DNA of 5,711 nucleotides from Balneolaceae bacterium. GTDB taxonomy: Bacteria > Bacteroidota > Rhodothermia > Balneolales > Balneolaceae. Numbering within the stretch: position 1 is the stretch's first letter; every line of letters begins with the position of its first letter. Below, one piece after another: positions 1 through 5,711 of the stretch. The notes beneath the pieces were generated by a model, which saw nothing but the letters and a program-made list of their open reading frames with translations, searched no databases and had not been told where the DNA came from. The stretch is taken from assembly GCA_007117235.1 (NCBI GenBank), contig SKGY01000034.1, positions 1 to 5,711 of the forward strand, written 5' to 3'. A program made the position numbers and the translations under genes.

Positions 1-1
1 C

Positions 2-2929
2 ACTAACATTGAGCTCTATTTCGATTACGGCACCGATATCGATGTTGCATTACAGGACGCTTCCCGGAACCTGGAATTTGCGCGGACACAAATGCCTCAG
101 GATATCGATCCTCCAAGAATTTTCAAGTACGATCCATCACAGGACCCGGTTTACGTAGCCGGGTTCAGCTCCACCATGCGCTCACCCATTGAGGTGCGCG
201 ACTGGATGGAAAATGAGCTCGCTCCGCAGCTACAGGCAATTCAGGGAGTTGGCGGAGTTCTGGTTGCCGGCGGCCTACTTCGTGAGCTTCAAGTAATTGT
301 AGACATCGACCGTCTCAATTCCTACGGGCTCACCATGAACGATATAACAACTGCTCTCGAGGAAGAGAACCGGGATATAGCTGCGGGTCAGGTTACCTCC
401 GACCGCTTTGATGTAATGGCTAAAACTGATGGCCGTTTTATGTCTATAGATGACATCGCTGACGTTCGTCTCCGCATTCCAAACAGTAATCGCACCATCG
501 TGTTGAGTGAAGTTGCCGAAGTTTTAGACACAAACCGGGAAGAGAGGCTGTTTGTCCGTCTGAACGGTGAGCCCTCTATGCAACTCAGCATCACCAAACT
601 GCCGGAGGCAAATACTCTTGAGGTGATCGATCGCGTAAAAGCTGAGATGAATCGTCTTGAAGGCAGCGGGTTTATACCTGCAGATATTCAATATCAAAGC
701 ACACAGGATCAATCCTTTTTTATCATCAGTTCAATTGGAGCGGTGAGTACGGCAGCCATTTTAGGTGGATTGCTGGCAATGCTCGTGGTTCTACTGTTTT
801 TAGGAAGCCTTCGAAAAAGTTTTGTGATTGGCCTCTCCATTCCAATCGCTATTATGGCCACTTTTGCTATGATGGGCATGGGTAACCTCACGTTGAATAT
901 CATGAGCCTTGGTGGTTTGGCCCTGGGCGTCGGCCTTTTGCTCGACAACGCCATCGTTATGCTCGAAAATATTTTTCGCCATAATGAAGAGCTTAAAAAA
1001 TCACCCGAAAACTCTGCTCACGAAGGAGCTGCTGAGGTGTCATCGGCTGTAATTGCATCCACCATGACCAATCTGGCGGCTGTATTACCATTCCTGCTCA
1101 TAACAGGACTTGCCTCGATGCTATTCGGCGAACTGATTCTGACCATCGCCTTCGCCATCCTTGCATCCCTTGCGGCCGCTCTTACGCTGGTTCCGATGCT
1201 GGCTGCACTTTTAGCTAAAGTGAAATACCGAAGCGGACTTGAAACAAGTCGATTCAACAAATCTTTTAACTCCGGATTGAAAAAAATAACTGGTGTATAT
1301 GCATCATCACTGCGCAGAGTATTACGTTATCGATGGGGAATAGCTCTAGGAGCCTTCCTTCTGCTTGGTGGCACACTCTTTTTGATGGACGACCTCGGCA
1401 ATGAATTTCTTCCACAGGTTGATGACGGAAACTTCGGTGTGAACTTCAGCTTCCCTCCCGGCGCCACACCGGATGAAACCAACAGATATGCTCTGTTAGT
1501 AGAGGATGCGATCCAGACCATGCCGCATGTTGAGAGCGTGTTCAGTCTTGTGGGCGGACACTTGTCCGAGGGTGTTATTAATGAGCGCCCAGGTACAGCA
1601 CGGTTTAGTGTGAACCTGATTCCTGCATCACAGCGACGGGATTTGAGCCCAAACGACTGGGTGGATATGATGCAGGCCAAGATGGATTCATTGGCTATCC
1701 CGGGAGCACGAACGAATGTGAGTCCGCCAAGCATTTCAGGAATTCGTACCAACCCGGCCGGTTCTGAAATCTCTATCGGAATTGTTGGTGACAACATCGA
1801 TGTGCTCGATCAAATCGGTCGTGACCTGTTATTTGAACTTGATGATATTACAGGCCTTCTTAATTTTGAAATCAGTCGTGATGACCGCAGCCCACTTCTT
1901 CAGGTAGATGTAGATCGTGAAAGAGCCACAGCTCTCGGCCTCAAAATAGGAGACATTGGTGATGCTGTCCGAACTGCTGTATTAGGACACGTTCCTACAC
2001 GGTTCGCTACAGGAAGTGCCGAGTATGACATTCGCGTTATGCTTCCGCGCGATAGAGTAAAAGATGATGAAGATCTGAGTCAGATTTTAATTTTCAGGCC
2101 TGATGGCGGAACTGTTCCATTGGCTGATGTGGCTACATTCAGGCTCACTGACGGGCCGGCTCACATCGAGCGTGAAAATCAGGTTCGTGTACTGCGAATG
2201 GACGGAGAAGTGAATCCGAATATTACCGATGTGGGTACGGTAAATGATCAGATCCGTGAGCGGCTTTCCGGGTATGACTTGCCGCAGGGATATAGCCTTA
2301 TTTTTGGCGGTGAAGAGGAAGTGATCCGTGAAACCAACAGGATTCTTGCTACAGTGACCATGCTCGCCATTTTTTTGGTATTTGTAGTGATGGCGGTTCA
2401 GTATGAGCGTCTGGCTAATCCGCTGGTGATACTTACTGCCGTGCCGCTTGCCCTGATCGGTGTTGGTGTTGCTTTACTAATTACAGGAACTAACCTAAGC
2501 GCTCCGGTTTTACTGGGTGTAATTTTGTTGGTCGGAATTGTGGTAAACAATGCCATCCTGCTTGTGGAGTATATTGAAATAGGCAGACAAGAGAAGAACC
2601 TGGATGTTTTTGATGCTGTAGTAGATGCAGGATCGATCCGGTTCCGACCCATTCTCATGACCACATTAACTACCGTTTGTGGTATGCTGCCTTTGGCTAT
2701 CGGAATGGGAGAGGGCTCTGAGCTGATGCGTCCTCTGGCGATCTCGGTTGTAGGTGGATTGCTCGTATCGATGTTCCTCACGTTATTTGTGGTGCCCAGC
2801 CTTTATATCATCATCAGCTCATTTAGTGAGTGGCTTAAGAAATTGCTTACCGGCAAAGAAGAATCCACTCTTCAGCCTTCCGGTGTATCAGCTAATGGTG
2901 ATTCAACCAAGTCTGAAGTCCTACCTTAG
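2..2929 (+). CDS. RND efflux transporter permease (AcrB/HAE-like), 5'-truncated by the window edge
   Basis: Inner-membrane proton-driven pump of the resistance-nodulation-division superfamily, expected to work as a trimer with a periplasmic adaptor and an outer-membrane channel. The frame is open from base 2, and the residues before the Met at base 92 (TNIELYFDYGTDIDVAL) match the first porter subdomain, so the start and TM1 lie upstream. About 975 residues are visible of a usual ~1,030-1,070. Order: first porter half (2-~710), TM2-TM6 (~720-1220), TM7 (~1333-1385), a conserved NEFLPQVDDGNF segment after it (~1400-1435), second porter half (to ~2330), TM8-TM12 (~2343-2820), then a short hydrophilic tail. 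The TM4 motif is LLLDNAIVMLEN (Asp codon 944-946, Asn 947-949) and the TM10/11 motif is GIVVNNAILLVEY (Asn 2546-2551). FRPILMTTLTT is also typical. Substrate cannot be read from sequence; drug, bile-acid or solvent export is possible. No adaptor or TolC gene follows; the next gene is convergent. The family call is very secure. Confidence 0.97.
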   Translation, partial: TNIELYFDYGTDIDVALQDASRNLEFARTQMPQDIDPPRIFKYDPSQDPVYVAGFSSTMRSPIEVRDWMENELAPQLQAIQGVGGVLVAGGLLRELQVIVDIDRLNSYGLTMNDITTALEEENRDIAAGQVTSDRFDVMAKTDGRFMSIDDIADVRLRIPNSNRTIVLSEVAEVLDTNREERLFVRLNGEPSMQLSITKLPEANTLEVIDRVKAEMNRLEGSGFIPADIQYQSTQDQSFFIISSIGAVSTAAILGGLLAMLVVLLFLGSLRKSFVIGLSIPIAIMATFAMMGMGNLTLNIMSLGGLALGVGLLLDNAIVMLENIFRHNEELKKSPENSAHEGAAEVSSAVIASTMTNLAAVLPFLLITGLASMLFGELILTIAFAILASLAAALTLVPMLAALLAKVKYRSGLETSRFNKSFNSGLKKITGVYASSLRRVLRYRWGIALGAFLLLGGTLFLMDDLGNEFLPQVDDGNFGVNFSFPPGATPDETNRYALLVEDAIQTMPHVESVFSLVGGHLSEGVINERPGTARFSVNLIPASQRRDLSPNDWVDMMQAKMDSLAIPGARTNVSPPSISGIRTNPAGSEISIGIVGDNIDVLDQIGRDLLFELDDITGLLNFEISRDDRSPLLQVDVDRERATALGLKIGDIGDAVRTAVLGHVPTRFATGSAEYDIRVMLPRDRVKDDEDLSQILIFRPDGGTVPLADVATFRLTDGPAHIERENQVRVLRMDGEVNPNITDVGTVNDQIRERLSGYDLPQGYSLIFGGEEEVIRETNRILATVTMLAIFLVFVVMAVQYERLANPLVILTAVPLALIGVGVALLITGTNLSAPVLLGVILLVGIVVNNAILLVEYIEIGRQEKNLDVFDAVVDAGSIRFRPILMTTLTTVCGMLPLAIGMGEGSELMRPLAISVVGGLLVSMFLTLFVVPSLYIIISSFSEWLKKLLTGKEESTLQPSGVSANGDSTKSEVLP

Positions 2930-3036
2930 ACATGGTATTTCTATTCGAACTATGAACCTGTTTCAATCCCCAACATCTCTTTCGAGCAACAACCACTTGC
3001 AGCGTTCGACAGAAATACATGTCTCTCATACCATGT
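2930..3036. repeat. Imperfect inverted repeat in the convergent gap after the permease gene
   Basis: The left arm at 2930-2950 begins right after the permease stop codon. Its reverse complement recurs at 3004-3022 with one single-base bulge and one short mismatch. The paired blocks are ACATG, TATTTCT and TCGAAC, 18 matched positions in total, around a loop of about 53 bases. A second copy of the outer end of this arm (ATACCATGT, 3028-3036) pairs perfectly with 2930-2938, so two alternative folds are possible. No T run follows either arm, so it is not a textbook intrinsic terminator. It may still protect or terminate the converging transcripts, or be the remnant of a small repeat element. The sequence match is direct observation; function is unknown. 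Confidence 0.55.
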
Positions 3037-3056
3037 TTCCCGAATCGATAAAAAGT

Positions 3057-4037
3057 CTAATCTTTCTTTGCCTCCATCTCATACTTCCTTTTTGTAAGCA
3101 GAGCACCTGTTACTGCAATACCCAAAAGAATTAGGAATGCAATAAGAAGTGTGGTGTATGAAAATCTTTCCAGAATTTCGATCATGGCAAAGATAAATAC
3201 GGCAAACCACGAAACAAGTGATGTAGCTCCTGATATAAATGAGACTACCATGAGTGTTTCATTCGACTCTCTCTCTTCCTCTCGCAGGGAGATCATTCCC
3301 ATTTTTGGTGCGATGTATAGATTCAGCACAATTCCATTCAGAATCACTACACCCACTGCAGTCATTTTCATCAGAAAGCGTGGATTTTCCAGATAGGAAG
3401 CTGTATCCGTAAGCACTAGGGGAATACCACTCACAATAAGCAGTATCAGCCCAAGCACTATCATCTGTGAAATGATATGCATTATAACAGCCTCCCGGTT
3501 AGAGATCGAATAATTCCTTAAAAAATGGAAGATCATCATATCTAAAATCAAAGCCCCTCCAAAGCCCAAAATGAGCCCCAGAAGGTGAACTGTTAACAGG
3601 TAGGGAAAGGCGTCTTGTAATAGAGGTTCACCAACGATATCGGGCCTGAACAGTAGAATAAGAGCCACAAAGGCTGATATTGACAGAAAGGTAATTATTC
3701 GCCAATTCAGGCTTTCTGAGACTTTTAATGCCATCACAAGATTGTATATAAGTAATAGGAAAATTGATGCTGAAAGCAGAAGAAGAGCAAGTTCAACCCC
3801 TGGAAGCAATCTGTCAAAAAGTAGCATTCCGCTGTAAACCAGACTTACTATGAGAAAATAAACCATCACAATTCGCTCAAGCGGTATCTCAAGAAATAGC
3901 ATGCGTTTGATATGTTTCACGGTATGATCATCCTGTAGATCTTCAGATTGATGATCTTCATTTTCTGAACGCAGATAGTTTTTTAGTAACGTAAGTGTGA
4001 AACCGGCAAGTGAAAGTAGAATGAGGATGATTAACAT
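3057..4037 (-). CDS. Polytopic membrane protein of unknown function, about nine membrane segments
   Basis: A 326-residue integral membrane protein, function not recognised. Hydrophobic segments lie at about residues 1-18, 54-79, 81-105, 112-130, 146-173, 183-210, 221-243, 262-287 and 293-315. A highly charged, acidic loop (about 23-50) follows the first segment. The most conserved-looking part is HLLGLILGFGGALILDMMIF (His151, the Gly-Gly pair 160-161, Asp166), followed by a loop with Glu182 and by SQMIVLGLILLIVSG, then FLMKM and NG (234-235). I recall this pattern from uncharacterised bacterial membrane proteins, but cannot name the family with certainty. The buried His, Asp and Glu hint at cofactor, metal or proton handling, which is only inference. 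The ATG at 4037 is the first possible start, because an in-frame TAA lies three codons upstream. The leader is AT-rich (AATAAAAGACCGAT) with no clear Shine-Dalgarno. The gene converges on the permease gene and lies 91 bases after the channel-like fragment on the same strand. There is no obvious terminator after its TAG. Confidence 0.85.
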   Translation of the reverse strand: MLIILILLSLAGFTLTLLKNYLRSENEDHQSEDLQDDHTVKHIKRMLFLEIPLERIVMVYFLIVSLVYSGMLLFDRLLPGVELALLLLSASIFLLLIYNLVMALKVSESLNWRIITFLSISAFVALILLFRPDIVGEPLLQDAFPYLLTVHLLGLILGFGGALILDMMIFHFLRNYSISNREAVIMHIISQMIVLGLILLIVSGIPLVLTDTASYLENPRFLMKMTAVGVVILNGIVLNLYIAPKMGMISLREEERESNETLMVVSFISGATSLVSWFAVFIFAMIEILERFSYTTLLIAFLILLGIAVTGALLTKRKYEMEAKKD

Positions 4038-4128
4038 ATCGGTCTTTTATTTTTATTTACGTTTGCCTGTAGTATCTCTTTTTTAAAAAAATGGACCATG
4101 GTAATAATTAAATCAGAAGCTCAAAAAT

Positions 4129-4284
4129 TTAGGGAAACCGGACAGTCGATTCATCAAGGTCGGGCAGTGTTATTAAAGAGATGCTGATAACTGATAGGAG
4201 AATTAAAACGATAATAAAAAGATTGAAGACTCTGCCTGCAAGGATCTCATCGCTTTCAACAATCTCTTTCAATCTTTTTTTCAT
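4129..4284 (-). pseudogene. Short S1-like fragment of a voltage-gated-type ion channel, probable remnant
   Basis: A 51-codon frame from ATG (4284) to TAA (4129-4131). It has a basic start (MKKRLKEIVE), then AGRVF, a hydrophobic helix (NLFIIVLILLSVISISL, about residues 21-37) and ITLPDLDE. This order closely resembles the N-terminus and S1 helix of bacterial six-helix voltage-gated-type potassium channels, where S1 is usually followed by an E-T-L/V-P-like turn. The intact family has about 250-290 residues with S2-S6, a charged S4 and a pore loop; none of these follows. Past the stop, the same frame reads IFELLI, another stop, then LLPWSIFLKKRYYRQT to about base 4060, which could be a decayed S1-S2 linker and S2, but this is weak. 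A pseudogene is the best reading. A true 51-residue single-helix membrane peptide is the alternative, since the fragment itself is free of lesions. A stop (TGA) 11 codons upstream rules out an N-terminal extension from ATG. Confidence 0.5.
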
Positions 4285-4298
4285 ACTCTTTGATCTGT

Positions 4299-4314
4299 TT
4301 ACTTTTAAAAGTAA
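4299..4314. promoter_or_regulatory. Perfect 16-bp palindrome, possible operator
   Basis: TTACTTTTAAAAGTAA is exactly self-complementary over 16 bases. It sits 14 bases ahead of the ATG of the channel-like fragment (minus strand) and about 105 bases ahead of the MmcQ/YjbR gene (plus strand). A dyad in a divergent intergenic region is where a dimeric repressor would bind. If the promoter suggested at 4323-4352 is real, the palindrome covers roughly the first transcribed bases. The region is AT-rich, which makes chance palindromes more likely, and no cognate regulator is encoded here. The symmetry is certain; the role is inferred. Confidence 0.35.
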
Positions 4315-4322
4315 TCACCCTC

Positions 4323-4352
4323 TATATATTAATATAACGAAGCAATTGTAAA
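4323..4352 (-). promoter_or_regulatory. Possible minus-strand promoter ahead of the channel-like fragment
   Basis: Read on the minus strand, TTTACA (4352-4347) is followed after 18 bases by TATATA (4328-4323), resembling -35 and -10 elements of the general vegetative sigma factor. The -10 lies within a 12-bp perfect palindrome, TATATTAATATA (4325-4336), so it may be AT-rich chance. If the organism is in Bacteroidota, its main promoters have another consensus (TTTG and TAnnTTTG), of which I found no good match here. It could also drive the membrane protein gene further on (start at 4037). Confidence 0.22.
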
Positions 4353-4419
4353 ATATTGGGAAGCAGTCATTTTAGCTGCAATTATTTTCAAGAGTCAAAC
4401 TTTTTAATTTAATTTCTGA

Positions 4420-4773
4420 ATGAATATCGAATCATACCGAAACTTTTGTCTCTCTTTTCCCGGGGCAACTGAAGATCTCCCGTTCGACGAGAACACTCTC
4501 TGTTTTAAAGTAATGGGCAAGATCTTCTCTATCTGCGACATTGAGGAGTTTGAAAGCATCAACCTGAAGTGCGATCCGATCAGGGCGATCGAACTTAGGG
4601 AAACCTATCCGGATGCTGTGATTCCGGGCTATCACATGAACAAGAAGCACTGGAATACGGTAAGCATGAAGCATAACTTGCCCGATAAGTTGGTTATGGA
4701 TTGGATTACCGATTCCTATAACCTGGTTGTGGCGGGGTTAACGAAGAAGGAGAGGAAATTGCTTTCTTCTTAA
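4420..4773 (+). CDS. MmcQ/YjbR family protein
   Basis: A complete 117-residue cytoplasmic protein of the MmcQ/YjbR family, which has a small alpha/beta fold related to double-wing DNA-binding proteins; the cellular role is not established for most members. Visible family features: an N-terminal helix leading to FPGATED (13-19), the strand pair FKVMGKIFSI (29-38), LKCDP (49-53), the signature PGYHMNKKHWNTV (69-81), and DSY (98-100) near a basic C-terminus (KKERK). Length is normal for a stand-alone member. The ATG is fixed by an in-frame TGA immediately before it. The leader (TTTTTAATTTAATTTC) is AT-rich without a Shine-Dalgarno. It is a single gene: the 5' side faces a divergent gap and the next gene converges. 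DNA binding is a family-based guess, not shown by specific residues here. Confidence 0.93.
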   Translation: MNIESYRNFCLSFPGATEDLPFDENTLCFKVMGKIFSICDIEEFESINLKCDPIRAIELRETYPDAVIPGYHMNKKHWNTVSMKHNLPDKLVMDWITDSYNLVVAGLTKKERKLLSS

Positions 4774-4828
4774 AAAGTCGTTAATTCAAATCTTAGCGCT
4801 GAATATTTAAGCTAAACCTTAACTTTGA

Positions 4829-4902
4829 GGGTCACCCCTTATTTACTCCGCTCGCCTTCCCCCTTCGAACCATACTTGGTGCTGACCCATCGGCAGGGGA
4901 GC
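4829..4902. other. GC-rich islet in the AT-rich convergent gap, possible repeat-element remnant
   Basis: Bases 4774-4828 and 4903-4929 are AT-rich, but 4829-4902 is clearly GC-rich and non-coding in both directions. It contains GGGTCACCC (4829-4837), GCTCGCCTTCCCCC (4850-4863), the 6-bp palindrome TTCGAA (4864-4869) and GGCAGGGGAGC (4892-4902). GCCTTCCCCCTTCGAA looks like half of a longer palindrome centred on TTCGAA whose second half has been lost or replaced. Dispersed GC-rich hairpin elements between convergent genes have this appearance, but one copy in one window cannot establish a repeat. Confidence 0.3.
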
Positions 4903-4908
4903 TTTTTT
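4857..4908 (+). terminator. Possible intrinsic terminator after the MmcQ/YjbR gene
   Basis: TTCCCC (4857-4862) can pair with GGGGAG (4896-4901), one G-T wobble included. A C and then a run of six T (4903-4908) follow directly. The enclosed bases can form two small inner stems, CCA/TGG (4870-4872 with 4877-4879) and TGCTG/CGGCA (4880-4884 with 4891-4895, one wobble). The closing stem is short and the loop long, so it is a weak terminator by classical rules, but its place between converging genes suits the role. Confidence 0.35.
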
Positions 4909-4929
4909 ATATAACTCCTTATCTCGAAG

Positions 4930-5711
4930 TCATTTAAATAATATTTCTGATATTACCGGCAAGTGATCAGAAGGGAAGTAGTCTTCATATTGGTCATCAG
5001 CAATTTTGTGGTTCAAAACCCGAATGCAGTTATTCACAAATATGTAATCAATTCTTGTTTCAGGCGGCCGAAGTTCACTCCAATTATTAAAAGTTGCTGT
5101 AGGGCCAACATGGCCTGACTCGGATAGATAACGCGCATCGTGTAACTTGGGATGATCAGACAAAACGGAATAAGCCTCTGAAGTTTCCGGTACATTCAAA
5201 TCTCCGGTAATTATGATTGGTATGTCGGGTTCAATTTCAGATACAAACTCAGCAATCATTTTTGAGCTTTCCACTCTTGCCATATCCCCGATATGATCAA
5301 AATGAGTGTTAATTACATAAAAACTCCGGTTTGATTTTAAATCTATAAACATGGCCCAAGTAACAACACGGGTAATAGCTGCATCCCACGATTTACTGCC
5401 GGGTTGATGTGGTGTTTTTGACAGCCAAAAGGTATTGGTTGCCACAAGGTAAAAACGGTCTTTTCTGTAAAAAATAGGGGAGAATTCTCCATTGTCTTTA
5501 CCATCATTCCGGCCAACACCAACCCAGGAATAATCCGGCAACTGCTGCTGCAGGTCGTCAATTTGGTGTTTTATCGCTTCCTGAATACCGATAATATCGC
5601 CCTGATATTTTGTACCGATCATATCAGCCACGTGTTCTTTTCGATTTGGCCACGCATTGATTCCATCATCAGGATTATCAAAACGGATGTTGTAAGACAT
5701 TACTGTTATGC
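4930..5711 (-). CDS. Endonuclease/exonuclease/phosphatase (EEP) family hydrolase, start outside the window
   Basis: A metal-dependent phosphodiesterase-fold enzyme of the subgroup typified by large, often secreted, uncharacterised bacterial EEP hydrolases. Numbering from the Met at 5700: MSYNIRFDN (Asn4), GIQEA (metal-binding Glu41), GVGRNDG (61-67), GEFSPIFYR (71-79), FWLSKTP (91-97), WDAAITR (105-111), NTHFDH (131-136, catalytic-type His133), GDLN (166-169, Asp167 and Asn169), RIDYIF (216-221, Asp218) and the closing PSDHLPV (243-249, Asp245-His246). All catalytic and metal ligands of the fold are present, so it should be active. The substrate may be a nucleic acid, a phosphorylated sugar or a lipid head group; this cannot be chosen from sequence. 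The frame stays open upstream of that Met to the edge and reads ITV just before MSYN, which matches the first beta strand of the family. The Met is therefore probably internal, and the true start, possibly with a signal peptide, lies beyond 5711. The gene converges on MmcQ/YjbR. Confidence 0.94.
   Translation of the reverse strand, partial: ITVMSYNIRFDNPDDGINAWPNRKEHVADMIGTKYQGDIIGIQEAIKHQIDDLQQQLPDYSWVGVGRNDGKDNGEFSPIFYRKDRFYLVATNTFWLSKTPHQPGSKSWDAAITRVVTWAMFIDLKSNRSFYVINTHFDHIGDMARVESSKMIAEFVSEIEPDIPIIITGDLNVPETSEAYSVLSDHPKLHDARYLSESGHVGPTATFNNWSELRPPETRIDYIFVNNCIRVLNHKIADDQYEDYFPSDHLPVISEILFK

Noticed and set aside
1327..1797. A 156-codon open frame on the minus strand inside the permease gene
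   Set aside because: It lies wholly antisense to a well-conserved permease segment, has no recognisable domain, and is explained by codon bias of the real gene.
2398..2781. A 127-codon minus-strand frame within the permease
   Set aside because: Antisense to TM8-TM12 of the permease; low-complexity Ser/Thr/Ile/Pro composition typical of a shadow frame.
2754..3134. A 126-codon plus-strand frame spanning the permease 3' end, the gap and the next gene's 3' end
   Set aside because: It begins out of frame within the conserved last helices of the permease and ends antisense to the membrane protein gene. The translation is Ser/Cys-rich with no family resemblance.
3151..3396. An 81-codon plus-strand frame
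   Set aside because: Antisense to the membrane protein gene, with no domain or start signal.
4079..4090. TTTTTTAAAAAA palindrome near the membrane protein gene start
   Set aside because: A simple A/T run; symmetry of homopolymer tracts is weak evidence for a site, and it lacks a GC stem to be a terminator.
4793..4815. TTAGC/GCTAA short inverted repeat after the MmcQ/YjbR stop
   Set aside because: Only five pairs with a 13-base loop and no T run, so it is not a credible terminator.
1..5711. CRISPR arrays, tRNA or rRNA genes, insertion-sequence ends
   Set aside because: No regularly spaced repeats, no cloverleaf or rRNA-like segments and no transposase similarity were seen on either strand.

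Overview
The window looks like ordinary chromosome of a Gram-negative bacterium. An RND-type permease implies an outer membrane. The start codons follow AT-rich leaders without a clear Shine-Dalgarno sequence, which fits Bacteroidota or a relative such as Balneolota/Rhodothermota. That placement is an inference from style and protein flavour; there is no rRNA or marker gene here to confirm it.

Layout, left to right: (1) bases 2-2929, plus strand, most of a large RND efflux permease whose first ~80-100 residues lie outside the window. (2) Bases 2930-3056, a short convergent gap holding an imperfect inverted repeat. (3) Bases 3057-4037, minus strand, a polytopic membrane protein of unknown function. 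(4) Bases 4038-4419, 382 bases without an intact gene. On the minus strand this holds a 51-codon reading frame that looks like the first transmembrane segment (S1) of a voltage-gated-type ion channel cut off by a stop codon, a perfect 16-bp palindrome just ahead of it, and a possible promoter. (5) Bases 4420-4773, plus strand, a complete MmcQ/YjbR family protein. (6) Bases 4774-4929, a convergent gap with a GC-rich islet ending in a T run. (7) Bases 4930-5711, minus strand, an endonuclease/exonuclease/phosphatase (EEP) family hydrolase whose true start is probably beyond the right edge.

The genes do not form an evident pathway or operon. The permease would normally work with a periplasmic adaptor and an outer-membrane channel, probably encoded upstream of the window. 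The other genes are in unrelated families and alternate in strand. I do not see a convincing new multi-gene system. The points most worth a second look are the channel fragment with its upstream palindrome, the inverted repeat after the permease, the altered proton-relay residues of the permease, and the GC-rich islet that may be part of a dispersed repeat.
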